From positions 496,001-560,000 of the forward strand of contig CANPUZ010000033.1 in the NCBI GenBank assembly GCA_947579665.1: a DNA stretch of 64,000 bases. Direction: 5' to 3'. The notes under the pieces were generated by a model. It had not been told where the DNA came from, did no database searches, and worked only from the letters and a program-made list of their open reading frames with translations. Shown piece after piece: positions 1-10,966 of the stretch. Both the position numbers and the translations under genes were made by a program. How positions within the stretch are numbered: the first letter of the stretch is position 1; every line of letters starts with the position of its first letter. Source of the DNA: Sympetrum striolatum. Its lineage: Eukaryota > Arthropoda > Insecta > Odonata > Libellulidae.

Positions 1-69
1 TCACTAGAATGACCATATCACACAACACACACAACACTAATTCCCGATCTTCTGCACCGGACCGCTGCG

Positions 70-815
70 TCAAGCGCTCCGCCAAGGTTGCCTTTCTACG
101 AGCGCTTCTCTCAACGTCGCTCGGTCGTCTTCGCTGCCATGGATTTGTGGCCATATTGCTGCAATCTGCATCGCAGAACCGTAGATTTCTCGAAAAAGAA
201 TAAGTCGAGAAGCTGCCCGTCGTAGAATGCGTAATTTCCACTGCTGATGATCAGTCCCTTTACGAAGAAGATAGACGAGCTCAAAGCGGCCTTCGGGGAT
301 CAAATAACTGTTAAACTCGGGATCTCCTCTTAGTCGTAGCAGTTTCACCAGTGGTAGTTGAATGGAAGTCTGCATTCCTTGGACGTCAGAGGGAGCGCCT
401 CCGCCCGGTTGTTAAGGAAACTGCCCAAGTATCTTCTGGAGCCATGAAGGTACGTTAAACCAAAGACTCCAGCAACCAGATATGCTGCCCCATTAACATC
501 AGCCAGACGAACTGCCTCATTCTCCCTCCGGGCGATCTATTTTCCGGTGGATGAGATAGATCTCGTACAGCGACCGCAGCTTTGCACAATAACGACTTGC
601 AAAGGAAGATTGTAGCAGTCGGAGAAGTTCTCGATAGCTTCGATGAGACTCCAGGCGAGAAACTCCCATTCGCTGAAAGTAACTTCGGAGATTTCAACTG
701 TCGAGAAAATTTCGTCGGTCGAAGCTCTCGCGTCAGGCGCTAGACAGGGAATGGAAGGAGCGGCGAATTCTAGGGGAATATATTCTAGTAGTTGGGGGTG
801 GAGGGGCGATAGGAA
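70..815 (-). pseudogene. possible degraded coding segment, family unknown
   Basis: The minus strand has three adjoining open stretches that look more protein-like than the surrounding AT-rich DNA. From about 815 down to 537 one frame is open for about 90 codons without an ATG and includes FLAWSLIEAIENFSDCY. From about 530 to about 350 another frame reads NGAAYLVAGVFGLTYLHGSRRY and later LPFNYHW. From 375 to 70 a third frame is open for 101 codons and includes RFELVYLLRKGTDHQQWK. Each ends at a stop or shifts frame, and no splice sites are convincing. I do not recognise the family. A weak resemblance to insect chemoreceptor loops is only an impression. It could be a decayed gene, several exons, or chance in a less AT-rich patch. 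Confidence 0.22.
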
Positions 816-829
816 GAGGGAGGGTTAAG

Positions 830-3800
830 GGAAGAAAAAGTTGAAGAGGGTTTTCGCGTAACGAATCCTTTTCGCGAATTACTTCAAATGGATATTGGTA
901 GTTAATCTAATTTCTTTTTCTTCCTTATTTAAATGTCACTATCGACACTTGGTGATAATGATTTAATCGGAACTTCATCTCGCCACCAGGCGATTTTCCG
1001 CAAATGAAGCACTGCAATACCCAACTATTTCACGGCAGCCACCACGAATCACGAATACACGTATTCCAATCACGAATATTCATTTTGACCGCATGGTCTC
1101 TTTTTCGCTTCGGAAGACATTAATGTGATACAATTCGACTTCCGGAGCATGATTGCGTCCAATCTCATCTGAAAGAGTTTCGCGAACTTTTCTGGAATTT
1201 GCCAATTACACCGTTTGATTTACAGGCAAAAGCGTAGGTCAGAGATAATATTGCCGATACCACTATTCTGATTTGGTAATCATTGGCAATCCATGGCGTG
1301 TGTGGTGACTGCGGTTGCATCGGAATCGCCTGAAATTTTTCTCTAGAGTGTAGTATTTAACTATTTTTTTGCAGATTGAAGAAATTCTTTATTGCTATAT
1401 AAGAGTCAGAGGAATCCTACTGCTAAATTAATAGGTTATTAGCCTTGATAAGACACTTCGGATTATAATCCTCATTTTCAAGGATGACCATGCATTTTCC
1501 CTAATACGCATTACTGACGCTTTGTTTTCCTCCCACAGGAATTCTCTCCTTCTCGAGACCGAATAACTCTAAATAGAAGACTTATAAGCGGAACCTTATC
1601 GTAACCCAGTAATTAGTTTTAAAATCATTTGCCCTCCGATGAGGGCCTCTACTACCTTCCGGAATCTTTTTTAACTCCGTGATTTTTCCGATCTTTTTCT
1701 TTTCTCCCCACGAAATCGAAATTGAGTGGTCAATTCGTTGTCACGCCCGCTCTCAAACGCCTCCTCATGCGCTGTGCAAACTGCTCGTGCGGATGCGTCA
1801 ACTTACGCGTTTCAGACGCGTTTTTTGGGGGTTTAAAATGACTCCGTTTTTTGACAGCTTGATAAAGACGCCGAATGCGGCTCCTCTCACAGCAGCGGAA
1901 TATTAGATTTATTATTAGAGAAAGTGAAAAAACTGTGTTATTCTAATCCTTATATTTCGTCAAAAGACTTCTGAGAATATTCACCATCATACTTTTTGGA
2001 TTGAGAGGCCTATAATAATAAATGCTCGAGGAGAAAGGATAAAGATTTTGGTTTTCAAAGATTTAATCATTCTGATAAGTGATGCATGTAATATTACTTA
2101 CACTTTGAGAAACGTATAAGTATTAACAATCTGAATAGTCATTTTTAAATCTACGAGCAGACTAGTTTTTAAAATTCAAAAATTACTTTCATACCAAATT
2201 CCTTACCAACACAGATTTAGATGAGCTACAGTAAATCGCATTACAGCAATGAAGCTCATTTCATGTATGTATGTTTGTAATGGAAAACTTCGTCCTAGTG
2301 TTCCTTGGGATTGAAAATTGCGAATGGAAAATTACTTTCATACCAAATTCCTTACCAACTTTCCGTGAGGTGAAACAATAGCGCCTGCTGATCAAGTCTA
2401 TATAAGGTTCGAGAATAATCCCTTAAAACTAACGTGGATGTCTTCACTTTTACTCCGTCAAATTAGACTCGCAGTATGACGCAATGCCACACCTATGAAC
2501 ACCTGGTCGTATCTCCATTCTTCGAGAGGAGTGCCTTTAACGACCTCTGGTTCTGCAATATGTCAGCCCACAAGCAGTCCTTCCACCGAATTCTTTCCCT
2601 TACGTTACCATCGCTTCACCGAGCGAAAAAGGTGGATTATCATTGGATTCAGTTGTGGATCAATATTCGACGATTTCCATTCCTTATTTGAAACAATTGC
2701 CCAGCTAACAAAAGTATGGTTCAGCGTGCCGCTAAGTCCAATTTAATGCGTGTGCGAGAAGGTCGGTTTCCCTTGCTCTGCGATCCGGTACCAAATCCGA
2801 TCGCGCTTGGCAGTGCGGGAGAACGGCTGATATTTTGCCTCGGAGTCGTCTCTTTCCGAGAGAGCGTTTACGCTGAATCTCTTTTCAATTCATTCTGGAA
2901 TATTTTGAAGGGACGTAGAAATTCATATATCTAAGCATCATCTCAACTGGCATTTCCTTCTCTGGTCATTTTACTTACCTTTTAAGATCGACATTATGCG
3001 TCCTTTGAAGCCTTCGAAAGCCTCTTTCAAATTATCTATTTATCTTTTATTTCGCTCGTCTTCGGCTCAATCCCTATGCGATATTTATGTTTAGGTTTAT
3101 TGTATTTCTTATGCAAGTATTCGTATTTCAAGTAATTGGATTTGTGGTCACCGTCTTATTTAAAATTGGCCGATAAAATGTTCACCTGCAATTTTATTCC
3201 ATTCACAAATATTTTTGAATCATTTTTTACTACTATTCTTGCGCTATTATTTTTAAGTCCTCATCTGGACGATGGAATCACTTCATATGTTCTTTCATTA
3301 TTCTTACTCGTATGCAAATTTATTTCCTCATTAAATTGCACCTAATTGTCCAGATGAGATTTGATCGTGCACGAGAAGCCTTCAATGCACTTTCGTGCTC
3401 CGCTGATAGGATTTCACGGCAATTAAACCACCTGCTCTTTATTCACGGGAAACAAATCGAAAATCTCTAGGAATATTTTATTACTCTTTTATTCTATTAC
3501 CATTTATCCTTCCTATGATAACATCGAGACCACGGAAGAGGCACGTCTAATCAGATGATCGAATTCCCTTAACCTCTTTATCCTTAACTGCACTGCTCGG
3601 ACGAGCAGCCCTTCTCGGAGAGAGGGTCGCTGTCGGTCGAATGCAGCCAAGAGATCGAGCGTTCCATGCGCTTTCGACACCAGAAAACACCTGCACAGCG
3701 TCACTCGTACACAACTTGCCACCCGCTGCGAAGATGGAAGTTGCCTAAAGGCAGAGAATTTCCAACTGGGAAAACAACCTTTTTGAGGGTAATGAGACTT

Positions 3801-3943
3801 TTAGACTACGTAAAAGAAAATGTACCGCTAGGTCTCGAAATAAGGTGAAAATATATAAAAAGCCAAAAACAGACGTGAAGAAGAATAAGTTACGATAAAA
3901 AAGGCGTCTCAGATATTCAAACGTGATTTGCCGACTACTGGCG
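830..3943. other. intergenic DNA, no gene seen
   Basis: This AT-rich stretch has only short open frames with no recognisable motif. The one clear structure is a 32-bp direct repeat, listed separately. A small inverted pair (CATCTGGAC near 3262 and GTCCAGATG near 3350) is probably chance. No promoter, RNA gene or transposon end could be supported. Confidence 0.5.
2179..2359. repeat. 32-bp perfect direct repeat, 149 bp apart
   Basis: AAAATTACTTTC followed by ATACCAAATTCCTTACCAAC occurs at 2179-2210 and again at 2328-2359 with no mismatch. The length is too great for chance in single-copy DNA. It may be an unusually long target duplication around a 117-bp insert or a small tandem duplication. 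The insert has no obvious transposon ends. Confidence 0.7.
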
Positions 3944-3969
3944 TTTAGATTTAGATTTTAGATTTAGAT
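3944..3969 (-). repeat. LINE 3' hexamer tail
   Basis: On the minus strand the LINE ends in repeated TAAATC units, one of them slightly irregular. The related copy ending at 53995 has TAAATG units instead. Short tandem tails replace poly(A) in CR1/L2-type elements and are made by slippage of the reverse transcriptase on its template end. Confidence 0.75.
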
Positions 3970-4032
3970 ATATACCCCGCGAGCCGCCAGAGGCGTATGG
4001 CAGGGGGTGTAATACACCACCATTATTCATTC
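3970..4032 (-). other. LINE 3' UTR with conserved hairpin region
   Basis: This segment lies between the ORF2 stop and the tail. It shares TTACACCCCCTGCCA and a following CTGGCGG segment with the copy at 53753-53995, while nearby bases differ. CGCC and TGGCG can pair into a small hairpin. A conserved structure directly before the tail is the expected place for reverse-transcriptase recognition of the RNA, but that role is inferred. Confidence 0.55.
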
Positions 4033-7000
4033 CTACCTATTAGCATCTCTAATAGCTTGGGGAAAAAACGACCAAAAGTAATTATCCGTCCTTGCGATTA
4101 CTTCCCTATAACGCTTCGTCGATGCCTCTCGGAGATCGCGTTCGCTCCTTACTGGCACTAACATTTCACTTACTTCGTCTATAAATTCTGAACGATTGAA
4201 CTTTTCGAAAAGTTTCCGTCGATATTCAGATCTTCTCATCTGTAGTGAATTCCAACTGAGGGACTGAGGATCATTGCCGTAACGCTGCTATCAAACCTGA
4301 AATCCCCGCAAACGATTCGGGCTGCTCTACGCTGGACCATCTCTAAATCTGAGACTAAACCTACTTCGTGTGGGTCCCAAACCGCACAGCAGTATTCAAG
4401 ACTCGGACGAATAAGAGAAAAGTAAGCTATTTCTTTGACTCTCGATGAGCATCCTCTCAACGTTCTACCAGTTAATCTTTGCATTCTATTCGCTTTTCCT
4501 ATCGCATCTCGAATATGTTCTTTAAAAGATAAGTTACTGCTAAACGTGACTCCTAGATATTTGTTGTCGTGAACTAACTCTAATGGATGACCTGAGATTT
4601 GGTACTGCGTGGGAATTATGTTTGTGGAGCGCGTAAAACTCATGGCAACGCATTTATTTATATTTAAATCCAGCTGCCAATCTTTACACCATCCTGATAT
4701 TACGTCCAGGTCGTCTTGAAGCACATTACAATCGTTTTCTGTCAAAATCTCTCTGTATATCAGGGTATCATCGGCAAATAATCTAACCTTACTCTTTACG
4801 TTATCTACGAGGTCGTTAATGTAAATTAGAAATAAGATTGGACCAAGAACACTTCCCTGTGGAACTCCTGATGAGATACTTATTTCTTCGGATAAAACTC
4901 CATCTAACGCAACTCGCTGAGATCTGTTTTCTAGAAAAGATTTGGTCCATCTGATAACTTTTTCGTCGATCGCGTAGGCACTCAGCTTTTGGATAAGCTT
5001 TTCGTGAGAAACTGTGTCGAAAGCTTTCCTGAAATCTAGGAAAACTGCGTCTGATATAACACCGCCGTCTGCTGCTTTAGATACGTCATTCATAAAAAGC
5101 GTTAACTGGGTCTCACAAGACCTACCTTTACGGAATCCGTGCTGGCTCTGACTGATTGCTCCCTTTTCGGAAAGAAAGCGCATGATAGAGCTCGCTATAA
5201 TATGCTCCATTATTTTTCAAAAAATTGAAGTTAATGAAATAGGCCTATAATCATCTGGTTTTGACGCGCGCCCTTTCTTAGGCACCGGAGTGACATTAGC
5301 TTTTTTCCACGACATTGGGACGGTTCCCTCATCCAATGATTTCTGATAGAAAATCTGTAGAAGCGGAGCAATTTCATCGGCTAAAGTTTTTATTACAACA
5401 GCGGGAATACCTTCGGGTCCTGGCGCCTTTTTCCTATCAATATCTCGCAATAACTTTCCAATTCCATCAACCGATATCTCGATGGGACACATCTCTGAAT
5501 CAATGCGCGAGGTAAAATCCTTAACTTGACCATTGTCTACAGTGAAGCATTTCTGGTAGTGCCTGTTAAGTAAGTTAGCTTTATCTTCTGATTTATTTAC
5601 GGTAATTCCCTCTGCGCTTATGAGGCTAGGCACAGAAAACTGACCTCCACGGGTCTCACGCACGTATGACCAAAATTCTTTCTGATCGCCACCTAATGAT
5701 TCTAATAGGGTTCGAGATCTATATTCCTGGTATTCTTTTCGCGCTTCTTCCTTAACTAACTTTCGCACTTCTCTATAGTTTTGTTCTTCGAGCTCATGGT
5801 TCGTTCCGCATGCTTTGAGTTTTCTCCATCGCGAGTGAATGACTCTTTGCTTCCTATGTAATGCTCGTAATTTAGGTTTCGTCCACCGTGGCTCTTTACG
5901 CTCACGCACGCTCTTAGTAGGAACAAATTTAATTAAACCCTCTTTGATTATCCGGAGAAACTCTATCCAACTATCATTTACTGTATTTGCACCCAAGAAG
6001 CGGAAAAAATCATCCTTGCACTCGTTAATATAAACCCTAAACTCCGAAAAATTAGCTTTGCGAATTACATATACTTGCCTCGGTGGCTTAAGAGATTTAA
6101 CCGCTACTGCTTTCATCTCCGCCATTATGACATCATGGTCTGAAATACCGTCAACTATATCGAGATTAGCTATCAATTGTGGGTGGGTGGTGGCTAGTAA
6201 ATCTAGGATGTTACCTTCACCCGCACGAGTCGTTCGAGTCTTCGTCATGTTTACCTGTTCTATCGCATGCGACGAGAAAGTATCGATTAATTTTTGAGAA
6301 ACTTTTCTCTCTCTACTAGAGTTGGAGCATGTTAAATTCCGCCAATTAATATGTGGTAGGTTAAAATCTCCTCCTACAACTATGATGGGATCTTTTACTT
6401 TTTCACCGATTATCTGTAACGTCCCGGATAAATCGTCAATACAATCAATTTCGCCATCGGGAGGACGATACAATGAACAAGCATAAATCTTACTACCGTT
6501 AGGTCTTAAAATCGAGCACCACATCATTTCGCTCCTGCTATTTTCTACAAACTCATCTCGCTGACTAATCAAATGGTTCTTTACAGCGATAAAAACTCCA
6601 CCGCCTACTCTACCCTGTCTATCTTTGCGATATATCACATAATCTGGAGGAAATATCTCGCTTGAATTAATGTCTTCGCTTAACCAACTCTCAGATCCTA
6701 GTATGATATCCGCGCAAGTGCTCCTTGTAAGGTTAAGAAATTCCACCTGCTTATTACGTATGCTTCTGCAATTCACGACTATTATTTTTAGATCTCTGAG
6801 TTCGCGCTTTAAAGTTGGATTTCTGTTTGGAATAACCGTAACGATTTTTGAATTGAATTTCTCTTTATTGTCAATGCTACTGTTTCTATTTCGGGGACTA
6901 AGATCATGCGTTTCTACTTGCCTATTTACGTGGGTGTTATTTATAATTCCTACCGCTGAATGTACTTTCTTAATATTATTATTTCCCCTTAGATTTAAAT

Positions 7001-7103
7001 TTTTCTCTCGCAAATCTATCTGCGTTATATCGCTCTCATTTAAACCGGAAGAATTGGACTCTAAAACTACCTGGGGTGGCGAACTCTGATAATAGTCTAA
7101 CCT
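4033..7103 (-). pseudogene. LINE ORF2: endonuclease and reverse transcriptase, two lesions
   Basis: ORF2 encodes the nicking endonuclease and reverse transcriptase used for target-primed insertion. Endonuclease (APE-type) motifs in order are VVNCRSIRN, a SESWL glutamate motif, GGDFNLPH near 6360 and SDHDV near 6135. Reverse-transcriptase motifs are DDYRPISLTS, HGFRKGRSC, FLDFRKAFDTVSH, SSGVPQGSVLGP and the catalytic FADD near 4770. The C-terminus ends FWSFFPQAIRDANR. Two lesions are visible: a TGA at 5217-5219 inside the same reading frame, where relatives usually have a coding residue before KIMEH, and a one-base frameshift near 4250-4265. No ATG precedes the endonuclease domain in this frame, which is open from 7103, just inside the end of ORF1. 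Otherwise the frame is well kept, suggesting a fairly young dead copy. Confidence 0.85.
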
Positions 7104-7417
7104 AAAAAAACCCTATTTACCTCGTAAATCCTACGTGCCACCAGCTCCGCCGCCCGGGCAGTATAATGAACGCCAGAACGATTAAGAGGTAGCCGACATG
7201 AATCAAGAACCGGCCTCAAATCGACGAACCCGACCCCGTTGCTCCTACAGAAGTCCCGCAGTCTTTGGTTCAGGCCGACAACGCGACTCCAAACCTCAGA
7301 ACCACGGTCCGACCGCGGAACTATGCTGCAAAATGACAGCGACACACGGACACCCGACTCACTCTCGACTCGGGAAGCCTCGGCGATCAGGTCCTTAAAG
7401 TTTCGTGACCAAGTCAC
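7097..7417 (-). CDS. LINE ORF1 C-terminal part, SGNH/esterase-like domain (partial)
   Basis: The 106-codon segment contains VSLSFCSIVPRSD, then LNQRLRDFC, FVDLRPVLD and GVHYTARAAELVARRI. This order matches the C-terminal half of SGNH-hydrolase-like domains, with the conserved histidine in VHYT, as found in ORF1 proteins of some CR1/L2 LINEs. There it is an esterase-like, possibly RNA- or membrane-associated ORF1 module. The N-terminal half with the catalytic serine is missing. The frame has a TGA at 7418-7420 directly before a GTG, so the segment is a remnant and not a separate gene. It ends TAG at 7097-7099 and overlaps the ORF2 frame through a T-rich heptamer (see next entry). Confidence 0.65.
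   Translation of the reverse strand: MTWSRNFKDLIAEASRVESESGVRVSLSFCSIVPRSDRGSEVWSRVVGLNQRLRDFCRSNGVGFVDLRPVLDSCRLPLNRSGVHYTARAAELVARRIYEVNRVFLG
7103..7109 (-). promoter_or_regulatory. candidate -1 ribosomal frameshift site U UUU UUA
   Basis: On the minus strand the last ORF1 codons read GTT TTT TTA GGT TAG. The heptamer T TTT TTA is in the correct phase for a canonical X XXY YYZ slippery site, two codons before the ORF1 stop. A -1 slip gives TTT TTT AGG TTA GAC and enters the ORF2 frame, which then stays open through 30 codons to TTG at 7013 and on into the endonuclease. ORF2 has no ATG before its endonuclease domain, so a linked translation is plausible. No strong downstream pseudoknot was seen, and a T7 run can arise by chance. 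Confidence 0.45.
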
Positions 7418-7430
7418 TCAAGGGGTCCTG

Positions 7431-9487
7431 CACACCTCGGATGTCAAATCGCTGCCATCCATCTGTGGAGAGTCACATTATTAGCTATTCATAGTGGTTT
7501 GTGGTTCCTGATACCACATTATGAATGAAATATATTAATTTGTCATTTGGTACATGATAGAGAAAACTGTATCTTTCATTTACTTTTGTCTCAGTCTTGC
7601 GATGAAATGAAACCCACTGAGGGCTCTTATCAAGGTCTCTCCTCAGAGAAGTGTTAGTCATTGTGCTTCGCTTGCGTTTTCACAGCATTGTGGCTCCTTG
7701 TCAGTGAAACCGCAGGGTACGTCATTCTGCCTAGTAATCCTCATTCCTCTCTTCAAGTTCGTCTAAAATTATGAAGAGACTGTGTAATTCTTATGGTCCA
7801 GTGTATTTCTTACGAGAAAATGTTCCGACTTGCATAACAAAGTATAGTTGGCGAAAATTGATTTTGAAAATATTCAGCATTGAGTAAAAGTGACTCCGGG
7901 TAGCATAGAGTTACTTAGACAAGATTCTATACTATCAAAATTGAAAGGGAAATAAGAAAGTAATACTTTCAAGAAGATTAGGAATTAGGGGGAATTTTCT
8001 TTGAAACAATGTTTTTTGGACCATCTTTCGAGTTACACATTAGTTTCTAGCATCAAAGTCTATCTTATTTCATGTTCTTGCTGTGTTATCAATTTCCTGT
8101 GCAGAAAGTTTTGGAGACAATCGTCCACGGGTAATATGTGGGAATGTCTACAATTTGCGATAAAATGCATTGAGAAATGCGTCCGCCTTCTACTTTTCGT
8201 TCTATTTCGGTGGAAAAGAGAGAAAGATTCTGAGGAAATGCTGAATTTATTTCGTGCAGCATCCGATGGCTTCGAAGGCACGATATCTCGATCTTTCTTT
8301 TCTAAACTAATACGAATAAAGAAAATATGTAGTGTCTATTATAGACAAATGTAAGTCGAAGAAATTTATCTTAAAAGCTCACTCTTTAGGAATGACGTTG
8401 GCTCAAATGAATCTGCTACCATTTCTTCTATGGAGTTTTAAACAGAATAGCTAGAATTTGTGCGAACAGTTCTGCCAGTCGTTGGCGAACTGCAAATGTA
8501 GTAGAGATGCGGTGGGGACTTGCAATAAAACAATGCATTTCTGTCAGGAATCTCGAGCAAACTCGCAAGAGGAACTTAATGAGAGAAAGGATAGAAGAAA
8601 CTTAGAATAAAGGATAGCACTTATTTAATTTTAAACCAATAATTCATAGAAGCAGCAGCCACAGTTCATGTTCTGCCTTCGAATGTAACAGCATCAAAAG
8701 GATTGAAGATATTGAAACAAATATACTTATTTATTTAAGAGACATGGCAGACAATGATTTTGCATGTAGAAAGTATTTCCAAATATGTATCGGATTTGTG
8801 TACTCCATGATAAATTTATCGCGAGGGTTACTTCGAGATATTTCTCCGATTTTACTGTCATTAAGCTTACTCCACGGAGGCTGTACGAATAAAAATTTAT
8901 TGTATATTTCTTTCGAAGAAGTTAACTACTGAAGCTACATTTAGCTACAATCGCCAATCGTCACACTTTTTCAAAATTGTATCGAAGTCATTATCCGGTG
9001 ACCTAAAATTCCGTCTATTTCTTACCTAATTACTAGTAAATGTATAACTATTTGTTTTTTTGTTTTTGTATGATATTTATGTTACTGGTTTTTCTTTTTT
9101 ATTTATATGACTCTATTTTATTTATCGGTTCTTCTTTTTTATTTACATGACGAAGGGCTGAGGCATTTTAGTTTCGATCTCGCCCTGAATAAAATCCCTT
9201 ATTATAATTATAAATGACTAGATGACTCGGTGAGCTTCGTATCACTTACAGTTTATTTGATTATAACTTTAGATCAGCGATTGTCAATCCTAATCAACTT
9301 TCCAACTTTCCGAATTTCGTTTATCATAGAAACCTACTTGTAATTCAAATGCATTCAATGTCTTTTATTCACACGAAAGCTAAAAAGAGTTATTTAATGT
9401 AAATCTTATTGATAATCTACATTTTTTGTTTTTTTCCGGTCCGTAAGTATACAAAGATGATAGCTCCCATCCGCGAATCATGAAAAG
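7431..9487. other. intergenic DNA, no gene seen
   Basis: Only short open frames are present (for example 8001-8354 plus and 8744-8932 plus), none with a recognisable domain. A patch near 9145-9195 reading GGGCTGAGGCATTTTAG resembles the 3' trailers of LINEs, but I could not connect it to a coding part. Confidence 0.45.
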
Positions 9488-9818
9488 TTGATACCGCAAA
9501 CTAGTGGTGACTCAAATGGTGAATTTCCTAGTTACTTAAAAAAGGCAGTGGTAATGCCCCTATTTAAAAAAGGTGATAAAACCCAATTTCAAAAATACAG
9601 GCACATTTTGCTTCTGCCGATATTTTCCAAGATCATAGAAAAATTATTTAAGAAAAGATTATTGAGGTTTTGGATAAAAACGGGTTTCTAAGCTCACGCC
9701 AGTTTGGATTTAGGTGTGGAATGCTTTAGAAAATCACTTATCTTACATATATAAAGTGCATATAATGTGTGATTATATATTGACATTAAAAAGGCTTTTG
9801 ACACTCTTGGTCATAACA
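9488..9818 (+). pseudogene. reverse transcriptase relic of a second LINE
   Basis: The plus strand reads FPSYLKKAVVMPLFKKGDK, then IFSKIIEKLFKKRLLRFW, then after a stop and frame change QFGFRCG-like sequence, and finally IDIKKAFDTLGHN near 9776-9818. These are the N-terminal reverse-transcriptase blocks of Jockey-superfamily LINEs, including the first catalytic aspartate region (KKAFDT). Several stops and frameshifts separate the blocks, and the FADD block and all downstream sequence are missing. It differs from the LINE at 3.9-7.4 kb, so it belongs to another family or an older copy. Confidence 0.75.
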
Positions 9819-10932
9819 TATCTTTATATATAATTTCCGAGGAGTCCGTCCATCCGTCCCCCCCTTTATTTCAGAAACGGTTTGACTTAGAGATTCGAAA
9901 CAAACTGTATTGTGTTTCTACGAGTTAGAAACCCCCAGGAATACTATTCTCATTACTAAGAAAGCCCGGGTTCGAACCCAGGAGTCCATAATAGGGTTCC
10001 ATAAGGAATTCACGTAAACTTGGCTTTTATCGGTTGCAGGCCTTATTTATTTTGCAAAATTAAGTTAGAAAGAATCGTTGTTGAAAGTCGGGAATGCCAT
10101 CAAAAGAAGGTAAATTAAATAAAGTTTCTTATTTTAGTCGTGTACCAGCGATTTCGATTAGAAATTGCCAGTATTTTCATAAAATATAAGAAATATTAGA
10201 GAGATTTTGGAGGTTACAAACAAGTCTGTTCCCATTAACGACGAATGCGGTTGTTGAATTTCCTCATTAGAAAAAATATCGAGATTTAGGCCCGTGTTGA
10301 CGTCATGTTTGTTTATAGCAACGTAAATATTTATAGATGGTTACGCGAATTTGGTGTTAGCGTGTTTACTAAATTACCTTTTGAAAAATCTGGAGATTAT
10401 TTGCATACTCCCTGGTAAGTTGAAGACCTTTTTAATGTTATATTCTGACTTAAATTATGTAGCATATCTATTTACAACATCGTAATTCCGCGGTCAACGA
10501 AAATGATTAACCTGATTAAGTGAACTACTCTCTTACTATTTTTTAAACTTAGGTCCGGTATTATAACATATATTTAGAGTCGACCTTGACCGAAATCTTC
10601 ACGTAAACTCTAACAAAACGTATTTTTGTCGATATTTAAGCCTTAATTGGTATTTAAATCTTAAAAGTAACTTTAACCGCAACGCATCATGGATGTAAAC
10701 AAACTTTATGGCGGAAATTTCTAGAGCTAGCCTCTCGCCTCAGTTGGTTTATCACTGAAAAGTAAGTTTGTTTAGTGGTTTTTTCGGTTGAAAATCCTCA
10801 AAATATTTTAAATAAATTTGTCTATTTCTTTTAAACAGATATTTCTCGCGACAGTGCCTTTTTCTTTTTTGTAAATCATATCACAGACGTTAGGTGCTGT
10901 GAAGTATTTTTTATGATTCAGATACTTCAAAA
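9819..10932. other. intergenic DNA with a short TCCG-rich tract
   Basis: Near 9847-9865 is a GTCCGTCCATCCGTCC tract. Near 9966-9985 the sequence GCCCGGGTTCGAACCCAGG matches a tRNA B box with a self-complementary stem, but no tRNA acceptor or anticodon arm surrounds it. The rest up to the Penelope target site has no supported gene. Confidence 0.4.
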
Positions 10933-10945
10933 GTGTTATAATTAG
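10933..10945 (+). repeat. left target-site duplication of the Penelope-like element
   Basis: GTGTTATAATTAG at 10933-10945 is repeated without mismatch at 13179-13191, directly beyond the 3' end of the element. A perfect 13-bp duplication fixes both boundaries and suggests a fairly recent insertion. Confidence 0.8.
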
Positions 10946-10966
10946 AATAGTATCCAAGGAGATCTG

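Larger units (their letters stand above)
3944..7430 (-). mobile_element. CR1/L2-like non-LTR retrotransposon, 5' truncated
   Basis: On the minus strand the element reads: end of ORF1 with an SGNH-like domain, ORF2 with endonuclease and reverse transcriptase, a short 3' UTR, and a tail of TAAATC-type hexamers at the window-left end. A hexamer tail in place of poly(A), together with this domain order, is typical of CR1/L2-group LINEs. The 5' edge near 7430 is a guess, set where ORF1 similarity is lost. No target duplication was found. The 3' UTR has a relative at 53753-53995, so this family occurs at least twice in the window. Confidence 0.85.

Noticed and set aside
5315..7089. Plus-strand open frames across the LINE
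   Set aside because: They are antisense shadows of ORF2 with no recognisable domain.
9960..9990. tRNA gene at the GGGTTCGAACCC sequence
   Set aside because: Only the T-arm-like part is present; no other tRNA arms surround it.
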